A program made the translations under genes and the position numbers. This document shows positions 10,007 to 16,332 of a stretch of DNA of 21,499 bases, in pieces. Positions within the stretch are counted from its first letter, which is position 1. Each line of letters starts with the position of its first letter. Location: assembly GCA_040508545.1 (NCBI GenBank), contig JBEVMR010000007.1:1-21499 (forward strand), in the 5' to 3' direction. Source of the stretch: VRUE01 sp040508545. GTDB lineage: Bacteria; Actinomycetota; Thermoleophilia; Solirubrobacterales; 70-9. The notes under the pieces were generated by a model. That model was not told the DNA's origin. It saw only the letters and a list, made by a program, of their open reading frames with translations, and ran no database searches.

Positions 10007-11077
10007 CTAAAGCTCGGTCAGGACGGCCTCGGTCACCTCGTCCGTGCCGACCGTCCGCTCGCCTGCTGCGGCGAGGTCGGGCGTGCGCAGGCCGCGCTCG
10101 AGCACGGCGTCGACCGCGGCCTCGATCCGCTCTGCCTCGGACGGACGATCGAGCCCGTGGCGCAGCAGCAAGGCGGTGCTGAGAAACGTCGCCAGCGGGT
10201 TGGCGACGCCCGGGCCTGCGATGTCGGGGGCGGAGCCGTGGACGGGCTCGAAGAGGCCGGGCGCGCCGGCCTCGCCGAGGCTGGCCGAGGGCAGCATGCC
10301 GAGCGAGCCGGTGAGCATCGCCGACTCGTCGCTGAGGATGTCGCCGAAGAGGTTCTCGGTGACGATCACGTCGAACTCCGCCGGCCGGGAGACGAGCTGC
10401 ATCGCCGCGTTGTCGACCAGCAGGTGGTCCAGCTCCACGTCCGGATAGTCGCCGGCGAGGCCGCTGACCACCTCACGCCAGAGTCGCGAGGTCTCGAGCA
10501 CGTTGGCCTTGTCGACCGACGTGACGCGGGCGGCTTTGCCGCGGCCCTCGGCGCGGCGTTGCGCGGCCTCGAAGCCGGCACGGGCGATGCGCTCGATCTC
10601 GGCGGTCGAGTACTCGCAGGTGTCGTGCGCCGAGTCGCCGTCGCGGCCGCTGTCACCGAAGTAAATGCCGCCGGTCAGCTCGCGGACGACCAGCAGGTCG
10701 GTGCCGGCGATCCGCTCCTCGCGCAGCGGGCTGGCGCCGACGAGAGCCGGGCTGGGGCGCACGGGGCGCAGATTGGCGTAGAGGCCCATTCCCTTGCGCA
10801 GCCCCAGCAGGCCTTGCTCGGGCCGGGGCGCATCGGGGTCGGTCGTGTCCCATTTCGGGCCGCCGACGGCGCCGAGCAGAACAGCGTCAGAGGCCTTGCA
10901 GGCGGCGAGCACCTCGTCGGTGAGGGCGACGCCGTGGGCGTCGATCGAGCAACCGCCCATCAGGCGCTCGTCGAACTCGAACTCGCCCAGGGCCTCCAGC
11001 AGTCGCCGAGCGGCGGAGACGATCTCCGGCCCGATCCCGTCGCCGGGAAGCAGGACTATTCGCGGCGCGTCGCTCAT
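10007..11077 (-). CDS. leuB: 3-isopropylmalate dehydrogenase
   Basis: This enzyme oxidises and decarboxylates 3-isopropylmalate to 2-ketoisocaproate with NAD, and the same activity on erythro-3-methylmalate serves the citramalate route. The 356-residue protein begins APRIVLLPGDGIGPEIV. It has the substrate-loop region LLGLRKGMGLYANLRPVR, TGGIYFGDSGR, the lysine region TSVDKANVLETSRLWREV and the metal-site block ENLFGDILSDE. NAD-binding elements include LFEPVHGSAPDIAG. Length and order are normal. The ATG at 11077 follows a 64-base gap from the methyltransferase stop. That gap contains a hairpin GGCAC-CTCTAGA-GTGCC just before the start and no clear ribosome binding site or promoter. The product supports both leucine and isoleucine synthesis here. 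Confidence 0.97.
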   Translation of the reverse strand: MSDAPRIVLLPGDGIGPEIVSAARRLLEALGEFEFDERLMGGCSIDAHGVALTDEVLAACKASDAVLLGAVGGPKWDTTDPDAPRPEQGLLGLRKGMGLYANLRPVRPSPALVGASPLREERIAGTDLLVVRELTGGIYFGDSGRDGDSAHDTCEYSTAEIERIARAGFEAAQRRAEGRGKAARVTSVDKANVLETSRLWREVVSGLAGDYPDVELDHLLVDNAAMQLVSRPAEFDVIVTENLFGDILSDESAMLTGSLGMLPSASLGEAGAPGLFEPVHGSAPDIAGPGVANPLATFLSTALLLRHGLDRPSEAERIEAAVDAVLERGLRTPDLAAAGERTVGTDEVTEAVLTEL

Positions 11078-11141
11078 CGGGCCGGCACTCTAGAGGTGCC
11101 GTCACTTGAGCACCCATATCGGTACCTATGTCGCGGCACGT

Positions 11142-11909
11142 CTATGCCGTGGCCTCGATGTTGAGGCGGACGTAGTCGAGGGTCAGCGGTTCCCCGGAGA
11201 GCTCGAGCACCGCTTCGGCGAACGGGCGGCGGAGCTCCTCGGGGAGTCGGTCCAAGTGGGGGCCGAGAGTGACGGTTTCGGTGAATTCGAGTGGATGCTC
11301 GGGCGTGACCGGCTTTGGCTCCAGCCAGCAGCGCGCCTCCGGGAATCCCGCACCTCTTAGCCGGGCCTCGGTCTCCTCGGGCGAGGCGAAGTTCCACATC
11401 GACTCCATGCCCTCGAAATGTGGAGCGAACTCGGGTCTCGCTGCCGCGCCCGCGATCGCCTCCGCGTGCTTGGCGACGTTGCCCTTGCCCCCGCACTGGG
11501 CGACCAGGCGCCCACCCGGTTTCAGCGCCGCGTGCAGGCGCTGGAAGAGCCGATCGTGGTCGGTGATCCAGTGGAAGGTCGCGGTCGAGAAGATCAGGTC
11601 GACCGGCTCGGAGATCTCCAGCTCTGCGAGATCGGTGACCAGATAGCCGACGTCGTCGCCGAGCCGCTCACGCGCCTTTGCGATCATCGACTCGGAGCCG
11701 TCGACGGCGAGCAACTGACCGTCAGGCAGCTTCGCCAGCAGCTCGGTGGTGACACGCCCAGAGCCGCAGCCGGCGTCGAGCGCCGACTCGCTGCCGCTCA
11801 GCTCGAGTCGCTCCACCACCTCGATCCCCCAGGCAAACTGAGGAAAGGCGAGGGCGTCGTAGGTCTCCGCGTCCCACTCGCGTGGCCCCTTGTTGATCGA
11901 TCGCGCCAT
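11142..11909 (-). CDS. SAM-dependent methyltransferase, trans-aconitate 2-methyltransferase-like
   Basis: This is a soluble class I methyltransferase of 255 residues, close in length to E. coli Tam (about 252). Motif I is ALDAGCGSG (43-51). The acidic SAM-ribose residue lies in LLAVDGSESM (66-75), VDLIFSTATFHWI (103-115) resembles the Tam post-motif region, and LKPGGRLVAQ (129-138) follows. No membrane segment or signal is seen. The gene starts nine bases after the leuD stop and precedes leuB, so it sits inside the leucine operon. Known family members esterify trans-aconitate, a by-product of aconitase. Yeast Tmt1, a functional relative, also methylates 3-isopropylmalate. Activity on isopropylmalate, citraconate-like or maleate-like intermediates is therefore plausible here but inferred from position. 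A generic small-molecule methyltransferase is the alternative. Confidence 0.85.
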   Translation of the reverse strand: MARSINKGPREWDAETYDALAFPQFAWGIEVVERLELSGSESALDAGCGSGRVTTELLAKLPDGQLLAVDGSESMIAKARERLGDDVGYLVTDLAELEISEPVDLIFSTATFHWITDHDRLFQRLHAALKPGGRLVAQCGGKGNVAKHAEAIAGAAARPEFAPHFEGMESMWNFASPEETEARLRGAGFPEARCWLEPKPVTPEHPLEFTETVTLGPHLDRLPEELRRPFAEAVLELSGEPLTLDYVRLNIEATA

Positions 11910-11918
11910 GCCGAACGC

Positions 11919-12482
11919 TCAGAGATCAGTCGTGACGGGCCCAGCCGCGACTCCCTGCGCCGACTCGAACCCGTCGATCGCGGCGGCGCTCTCCAGGGTG
12001 ATGCCGATGTCGTCGAGGCCATTCAGCAGCCGGTGCTGCACGTCGGGCTCGATCGCGAACTCGAAGACGCCGGCGGCGCAGGTGACGGTCTGGTCGTCGA
12101 CGTCGATCCGCGCCTCGCCCGCCTCGGCGACAGCCCGGCAGTGCTCCTCGTCGAGCTCGACCGGCAGCAGTCCGACCTTGGTGCAGTTGGAGTAGAAGAT
12201 GTCGGCGAAGGACGGGGCGATGATCGCCTCGAAGCCGAAGTCCTCCAGCGCCCAGGGGGCGTGCTCTCGCGAGGAGCCGCAGCCGAAGTTGCGGCCGGCG
12301 ACGAGGATCGGGTTCGGCTCCAGCGAGATCTCGCCCGAGCGGATCCAGTCGTAGAAGAGGAACTCGCCGAAGCCGGTCCGCTCGACCCGCTTGAGGAACT
12401 GCTTGGGGATGATCTGGTCGGTGTCGACGTCGGCGCGGTCCAGCACCGACACCTTGCCCTCGATCACATCGATCGGTCGCAT
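11919..12482 (-). CDS. leuD: 3-isopropylmalate dehydratase, small subunit
   Basis: This is the swivelling-domain subunit of isopropylmalate isomerase, which works with LeuC to convert 2- to 3-isopropylmalate and the corresponding citramalate intermediates. From ATG 12482 it has 187 residues. It contains VDTDQIIPKQFL (residues 19-30), FGCGSSREHAPWAL (about 66-79, the substrate-binding loop) and SFADIFYSNCTKVGLLP. Length is normal for bacterial LeuD. An in-frame ATG four codons upstream (12494) lies inside leuC. The start at 12482 is preferred because GGAG within the last leuC codons sits seven bases before it and the leuC TAG is two bases upstream. The tight junction implies coupled synthesis of the two subunits. 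Confidence 0.96.
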   Translation of the reverse strand: MRPIDVIEGKVSVLDRADVDTDQIIPKQFLKRVERTGFGEFLFYDWIRSGEISLEPNPILVAGRNFGCGSSREHAPWALEDFGFEAIIAPSFADIFYSNCTKVGLLPVELDEEHCRAVAEAGEARIDVDDQTVTCAAGVFEFAIEPDVQHRLLNGLDDIGITLESAAAIDGFESAQGVAAGPVTTDL

Positions 12483-12484
12483 GC

Positions 12485-13870
12485 CTAGCTCCATTCCCTG
12501 ATGTCGACGAAATGGCCCTCGATCGCGGCGGCGGCCGCCATCTTCGGGCTGACCAAGTGGGTGCGCCCGCCCTTGCCCTGGCGGCCCTCGAAGTTGCGAT
12601 TCGAAGTCGAGGCGCAGCGCTCGCCCTCGATCAGCGTGTCGGGGTTCATCCCCAGGCACATCGAGCAGCCCGCCTCGCGCCACTCGAAGCCGGCGGCGCG
12701 GAAGACGTCGTGCAGGCCCTCCTCTTCGGCGGCGAGCTTGACCTGGTGGGAGCCGGGAACGACCATGGCGCGAACGGAGCCGGCGACCTTGCGGCCGTCG
12801 ACGATCGCCGCCGCCTCACGCAGATCCTCGACCCGCGAGTTGGTGCAGGAGCCGATGAATACCCGTTCGGGCGCGACCTCGGTCATCGGCGTGCCCGGCT
12901 CCAGCCCCATGTAGGTCAGCGCCCGCTCGGCCGACTCGCGATCGGCCGGCGAGTCCATCGCGGCGGGATCCGGGACCGCGTCGGTCACCTCGACGACCAT
13001 CCCGGGGGTCGTGCCCCAGGTGACCATCGGCGAGATGCCGGCGGCGTCGATCTCGACCTCGGTGTCGAAGCTCGCCCCAGCGTCGGTCGGCAGCTGCCGC
13101 CAGCGCTCGACCGCGGCGTCGAAGTCCGCCGGTGCCGCAGCGCGTCCCTTCACCCACTCGAAGGTGGTCGCGTCGGGGGCGATCATTCCCGCGCGTCCGC
13201 CGCCCTCGATCGTCATGTTGCAGACCGTCATCCGGCCGGGCATCGATAGCGACTCGATCGCCGGTCCGGCGTACTCGACCGCGTGGCCGACCATGCCGCC
13301 GGTGCCGAGCCGGCCGATCGTCGCCAGGATCAGGTCCTTGGGCGTAACCCCCGGGCCCAGCTGGCCCGCGTACATGATTCGCATCGTCTTCGGGCGCTTC
13401 TGGACCAGGCACTGGGTTGCCAGCACGTGCTCGACCTCGGAGGTGCCGATGCCGAAGGCGAGCGCGCCGAAGGCGCCGTGGGTCGAGGTGTGGCTGTCGC
13501 CGCAGACGATCGTCACCCCCGGCTGGGTGACGCCCAGCTCCGGGCCGATCACGTGGACGATCCCCTGTCGCTCGGAGCCGAGCGAGTAGATCGGGATGCC
13601 GAACTCCTCGCAGTTGCGCTCCAGGGTTTCGACCTGAACACGGGAGAGCTGGTCGGCGATCAGCCGCGCTGCCTTGGTGCCGTCGGTGGGCACGTTGTGG
13701 TCGGCGGTGGCCTGGGTCCGGTCGGGCCGGCGCACCGGCCGGCCAGCCAGCCGCAGGCCGTCGAAGGCCTGCGGCGAGGTGACCTCGTGGACCAGGTGCA
13801 GGTCGATGTAGAGCAGGCCGTCGGAGACCTCGTGGGCGCTCCAGATCTTGTCGAACATCGTTTGCGGCAT
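12485..13870 (-). CDS. leuC: 3-isopropylmalate dehydratase, large subunit
   Basis: This [4Fe-4S] aconitase-family subunit carries the catalytic cluster of isopropylmalate isomerase. The 461-residue protein has GDSHTSTHGAFG (124-135). Cluster cysteines are in SCTNSR (Cys342) and GCSMCLGMNPD (Cys402 and Cys405), matching the family pattern. DHNVPT (58-63) and SNRNFEGRQG near the C-terminus are also typical. The ATG at 13870 overlaps the regulator stop by one base (TGATG). A strong GAGGAGG ribosome binding site lies inside the regulator's 3' end, so leuC is translated well and coupled to the regulator. It is the first structural gene of the second leucine transcription unit proposed here. Besides leucine, it can serve the citramalate branch because the window shows one LeuCD pair and both LeuA and CimA. 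Confidence 0.97.
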   Translation of the reverse strand: MPQTMFDKIWSAHEVSDGLLYIDLHLVHEVTSPQAFDGLRLAGRPVRRPDRTQATADHNVPTDGTKAARLIADQLSRVQVETLERNCEEFGIPIYSLGSERQGIVHVIGPELGVTQPGVTIVCGDSHTSTHGAFGALAFGIGTSEVEHVLATQCLVQKRPKTMRIMYAGQLGPGVTPKDLILATIGRLGTGGMVGHAVEYAGPAIESLSMPGRMTVCNMTIEGGGRAGMIAPDATTFEWVKGRAAAPADFDAAVERWRQLPTDAGASFDTEVEIDAAGISPMVTWGTTPGMVVEVTDAVPDPAAMDSPADRESAERALTYMGLEPGTPMTEVAPERVFIGSCTNSRVEDLREAAAIVDGRKVAGSVRAMVVPGSHQVKLAAEEEGLHDVFRAAGFEWREAGCSMCLGMNPDTLIEGERCASTSNRNFEGRQGKGGRTHLVSPKMAAAAAIEGHFVDIREWS

Positions 13871-14481
13871 CAGGACCTCCTCAGCCCGGCGGCGATCACG
13901 GCGAGGAAGCGCGTCGGCTCCTCGCCCTCGTTCTCGAAGTGGTGCGGCAGGTCGGCGTCGAACGTGACGCTGTCCCCGCTTGAAAGATCGTGGCGGGCGC
14001 CCTCGACGAAGAGGGCAAGCGTGCCCTCGAGGACGACGGCGGTCTCACGGCTGCCCGGCTCGTGCATCGGCGGGTCACCCGGCCCCCCGGTAGTGGCGCT
14101 GGGCGCCAGGGTGTGCAGGGAGACGTCGGCGCGCTGTCCGGGCAGCGGCGGGGTCAGCTCCTCGAAGCGGTGACCGCCGCGGGCGAAGCGCCGGCGCTCG
14201 CCGGCGCGGCTGATCGCGACGTGCTCACCCTCGTCGAGGCGCAGCAGCTGCGAGAGCGTCAACTCGAGCCCAGCGGCGATCTTCTCCGCAACCGCCAGGG
14301 TCGGGCTGGTCTCCCCCCGCTCGACCTGGGAGAGCATCGGCGCGCTGACGCCGCTGCGCTCCGCCAGGTCGCGCAGCGAGAGTCCCATCGCGTCGCGCAA
14401 CGCCCGTACTCGCGGGCCGATCTTCGGAGTGCCCTTGGGGGGTGCGTCCTCGAGAGCAGGCGGATGTGCGAAATGGACCAC
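13870..14481 (-). CDS. XRE-family transcriptional regulator with C-terminal cupin domain
   Basis: This cytoplasmic DNA-binding protein is a probable ligand-responsive regulator of the downstream leu genes. The 203 residues comprise an HTH_XRE domain at about 24-80 and a cupin_2 barrel at about 125-198. The first contains LSLRDLAERSGVSAPMLSQ and RGETSPTLAVAEKIA. In the barrel, MHEPGSRETAVVLEGTL and LSSGDSVTFDADLPHHFEN form the two cupin motifs, with likely metal or ligand residues His140, Glu146 and His180. GTG at 14481 is chosen as the start. It lies six bases after a TAnnnT -10 with no ribosome binding site, which suggests a leaderless mRNA. The gene lies between leuA (53-base gap) and leuC (one-base overlap), and an inverted repeat sits over its promoter, so autoregulation plus control of leuC onward is the simplest reading. 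The ligand is unknown. Confidence 0.92.
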   Translation of the reverse strand: MVHFAHPPALEDAPPKGTPKIGPRVRALRDAMGLSLRDLAERSGVSAPMLSQVERGETSPTLAVAEKIAAGLELTLSQLLRLDEGEHVAISRAGERRRFARGGHRFEELTPPLPGQRADVSLHTLAPSATTGGPGDPPMHEPGSRETAVVLEGTLALFVEGARHDLSSGDSVTFDADLPHHFENEGEEPTRFLAVIAAGLRRS

Positions 14482-14487
14482 GCCTGT

Positions 14488-14514
14488 ACGTTATCAAAGA
14501 CAACTGTATGTCAA
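14488..14514 (-). promoter_or_regulatory. Promoter of the XRE-cupin regulator/leuCD unit
   Basis: The minus strand has a perfect -35 TTGACA (14514-14509) and a TAnnnT-type -10 TAACGT (14493-14488), separated by 15 bases. The spacer is slightly short. The -10 ends six bases before the GTG at 14481, as expected for a leaderless transcript. The 14482-14514 stretch is visibly AT-rich in a strongly GC-rich region and lies in the 53-base leuA-regulator gap, the only sizeable gap between leuA and leuD. Confidence 0.5.
14490..14504 (-). promoter_or_regulatory. Candidate operator for the XRE-cupin regulator
   Basis: The inverted repeat GTTGTC-TTT-GATAAC has six-base arms with one mismatch and lies inside the spacer and -10 of the promoter. 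Its position and its AT-richness fit a repressor site. Direct TACAG repeats flank it at about 14503-14507 and 14484-14488. Binding by the adjacent regulator is inferred; I did not see a second copy elsewhere in the window. Confidence 0.45.
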
Positions 14515-14534
14515 GCCCGCAGTCCGCTCAGGCG

Positions 14535-16133
14535 TTAGGGCCCTGGCGTGCGCTCTACGGCTGCCTCTGCGGTTGCCGCCTCGGCCTCGCGGATCGCGGC
14601 GCCCTCGAGAGCGTTGGAGAGCGCGCGCACGTAAGCCCTCGCCGAGGCCTCGAGGATGTCGGTGGCGACTCCCTGGCCAGTGGCCAAGCGGCCAGCGGCG
14701 CGCAGCATCACCGTCACCTGGCCGAGGGCGTCCTCCCCCCCGGTCACCGCCTCGACGGTGTATTGGCGCAGCTCGCACTCGGTGTCGGCGGCCTTCTGGA
14801 TCGCGTGGAAGATCGCGTCGACGGGACCGTCGCCGCTGGACTCTCCCACTACCTCCTCCCCGGAGGGCAGGGTGACCGCGACGCGCGCCAGCGGCTCGCG
14901 ACGCGAACCCGCCTCGACCTCGAACCAGGCCAGCTCGTGGGCGTCGGCGCGCTCACGCATCTCGTCGGAGACGATCGCCTCCAGGTCGAGCGCGGTGACC
15001 TGCTTCTTGCGGTCGGCGATCTCCTTGAAGCGCTTGAAGGCGGCGTTCAGGGCATTGCCCTCGATCTTGAAGCCGAGCTGCTCCAGGGCGTCGCGCAGGG
15101 CGTGGCGGCCGGAGTGCTTGCCCAGCACGATCGAGTTCGACTCCAGGCCGACTTCGGTCGCGTCCATGATCTCGTAGGTGGTGCGCTCCTTCAGCACCCC
15201 GTCCTGGTGGATGCCGGACTCGTGGGCGAAGGCGTTGCGGCCGACGATCGCCTTGTTGGGCTGGATCGCGTAGCCGGTGAGGCGCGAGACCATGCGGCTG
15301 GTTCGCGCCAGCTCGCGGCTGTTGAGACCGGTCGTGAGGCCGTGCACGTCCTCTCTAGTCTTGACCAGCATCACGATCTCCTCCAGGGAGCAGTTGCCGG
15401 CTCGCTCGCCGATCCCGTTGACCGCGCACTCGACCTGTCGGGCGCCGGCCAGCACACCGGCGTATGAATTGGCTACCGCCAAACCCAAGTCGTCGTGACA
15501 GTGAACGGAGGTCTCGACCTCGCGCAGGCCGGGTACCAGCTCGTAGAGACGGCGGAAGTACTCGGCGTACTCCTCGGGCGTCGTGTAGCCGACGGTGTCG
15601 GGGATGTTGATCACGGTCGCCCCCTCCTCCACCGCGATCGCGCACACCTCCGCCGTGAACTCGATATCCGCGCGGGTGGCGTCCATCGGCGAGAACTCGA
15701 CGTCCTCGCAATAGGAGCGGGCCAGGGCGACCGCCGCCTTCGCCTGTCCCTTGACGTCCTCGCGGTCGGTCTGCAGCTGATGCTCGATGTGGATGTCGGA
15801 GGTCGAGATGAAGGTGTGGATGCGGGGACGGCCGGCGTCGCGGATCGCCCCCCAGGCGGCGTCGATGTCCGCTTTGTGGGTGCGGGCGAGGCCGCACACC
15901 GTCGGTCCTTCGACCTTGCGCGAGATCGCCTCGACCGCCTCGAAGTCACCCGGCGAGGTGATCGGGAAGCCGGCCTCGATCACGTCGACTCCGAGCCGCG
16001 CCAGCTGCTGGGCGATCTCGACCTTCTCCGCGGTGTTGAGGGAGATGCCGGGCGACTGCTCACCGTCGCGCAGGGTGGTGTCGAAGATGTGGACGCGGTT
16101 CGCGTCGGAATCGGTACTTGCGGCGCTGCTCAT
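14535..16133 (-). CDS. leuA: 2-isopropylmalate synthase
   Basis: This enzyme condenses acetyl-CoA with 2-ketoisovalerate to give 2-isopropylmalate, the committed step to leucine. The 532-residue protein belongs to the E. coli-like group. The HMGL catalytic barrel includes FDTTLRDGEQSPG (17-29, with Arg22, Asp23 and Gln26) and the HCHDD metal site (211-215). VNGIGERAGN is followed by the QPNKAIVGRNAFAHESGIHQ linker region. The C-terminal dimer domain (about 400-515) normally binds leucine for feedback inhibition and is present, with SSGDGPVDAIFHAI. The ATG at 16133 is fixed by a strong ribosome binding site, GGAGAAGGAGG, five bases upstream. An in-frame start farther out (16187) lacks one. Ten bases of that site can pair with the leucine-codon run of the leuL leader peptide. 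Fifty-three bases with no T-rich terminator separate its TAA from the regulator gene. Confidence 0.97.
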   Translation of the reverse strand: MSSAASTDSDANRVHIFDTTLRDGEQSPGISLNTAEKVEIAQQLARLGVDVIEAGFPITSPGDFEAVEAISRKVEGPTVCGLARTHKADIDAAWGAIRDAGRPRIHTFISTSDIHIEHQLQTDREDVKGQAKAAVALARSYCEDVEFSPMDATRADIEFTAEVCAIAVEEGATVINIPDTVGYTTPEEYAEYFRRLYELVPGLREVETSVHCHDDLGLAVANSYAGVLAGARQVECAVNGIGERAGNCSLEEIVMLVKTREDVHGLTTGLNSRELARTSRMVSRLTGYAIQPNKAIVGRNAFAHESGIHQDGVLKERTTYEIMDATEVGLESNSIVLGKHSGRHALRDALEQLGFKIEGNALNAAFKRFKEIADRKKQVTALDLEAIVSDEMRERADAHELAWFEVEAGSRREPLARVAVTLPSGEEVVGESSGDGPVDAIFHAIQKAADTECELRQYTVEAVTGGEDALGQVTVMLRAAGRLATGQGVATDILEASARAYVRALSNALEGAAIREAEAATAEAAVERTPGP

Positions 16134-16141
16134 GGGACTGC

Positions 16142-16230
16142 CTCCTTCTCCAGCTCTTCCGAATGACCTCTGTCTCTCGCGGCTCACGCGCCGCCCAGCG
16201 CTATTCCCCCCGAAGGGGGAGGAGAAGGAG
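16142..16230 (-). promoter_or_regulatory. Predicted leuA translational attenuator (Shine-Dalgarno/anti-Shine-Dalgarno helix)
   Basis: On the minus strand CTCCTTCTCC (16230-16221, Leu codons 11-13 of leuL plus one base) is the exact reverse complement of GGAGAAGGAG (16151-16142), the leuA ribosome binding site. Between the arms lie two hairpins. One is UCCCCC-UUCG-GGGGGA, with a stabilising C(UUCG)G loop (16220-16205). The other is GCGGC-GCGTGA-GCCGC (16194-16179). A further inverted repeat CGACAG-C-CTGTCG (16246-16234) precedes the leucine run. There is no T-tract, so control would be over translation rather than by intrinsic termination. The pairing is read directly from the sequence. The regulatory role is inferred. 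Confidence 0.65.
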
Positions 16231-16260
16231 TAGCGACAGGCTGTCGAGCCGGTGAGTCAT
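16201..16260 (-). CDS. leuL: leuA leader peptide, leucine-rich
   Basis: This 19-codon ORF lies 67 bases upstream of leuA and encodes MTHRLDSLSLLLLLPLRGE. Eight of the 19 residues are leucine, with five in a row (residues 10-14) read by the codons CTA, CTC, CTT, CTC and CTC. Rare-looking CTA and CTT appear beside CTC. Such a run directly before a leucine-biosynthesis gene is the hallmark of ribosome-stalling leader peptides that sense leucyl-tRNA. Comparable leucine-codon leaders and a conserved RNA element upstream of leuA are known in Actinobacteria. No ribosome binding site is visible. A -10-like TAAGCT lies nine bases before the ATG, so the transcript may have almost no 5' untranslated part. 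The peptide itself probably has no function after synthesis. It overlaps nothing on the minus strand. Confidence 0.85.
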   Translation of the reverse strand: MTHRLDSLSLLLLLPLRGE

Positions 16261-16269
16261 TCGCGTTTC

Positions 16270-16297
16270 AGCTTAGCGTAGGCTGCGCCGATCGCAA
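16270..16297 (-). promoter_or_regulatory. Candidate leuL-leuA promoter
   Basis: On the minus strand TTGCGA (16297-16292, four of six matches to TTGACA) and TAAGCT (16275-16270, TAnnnT) are separated by 16 bases. Transcription would start about two or three bases before the leuL ATG at 16260, or at it. The elements lie inside the 5' region of the divergent MFS gene, whose own -10-like TAGGCT is at 16279-16284. The two promoters must therefore overlap or compete. Confidence 0.4.
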
Positions 16298-16332
16298 GGC
16301 TCGACCGCTCCACCATCCTGGCGCTGTTCGCG

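Noticed and set aside
10003..10016. CGAGCT-AA-AGCTCG palindrome at the leuB stop as terminator or operator
   Set aside because: It is short, has no T-tract and has no second copy nearby. It is noted only as context for the possible ilvE promoter.
11078..11141. Possible leader peptide or promoter before leuB
   Set aside because: The small ATG frame starting at 11117 runs on through leuB with no stop near the leuB start and no regulatory codon run. No -35/-10 pair of acceptable spacing was seen.
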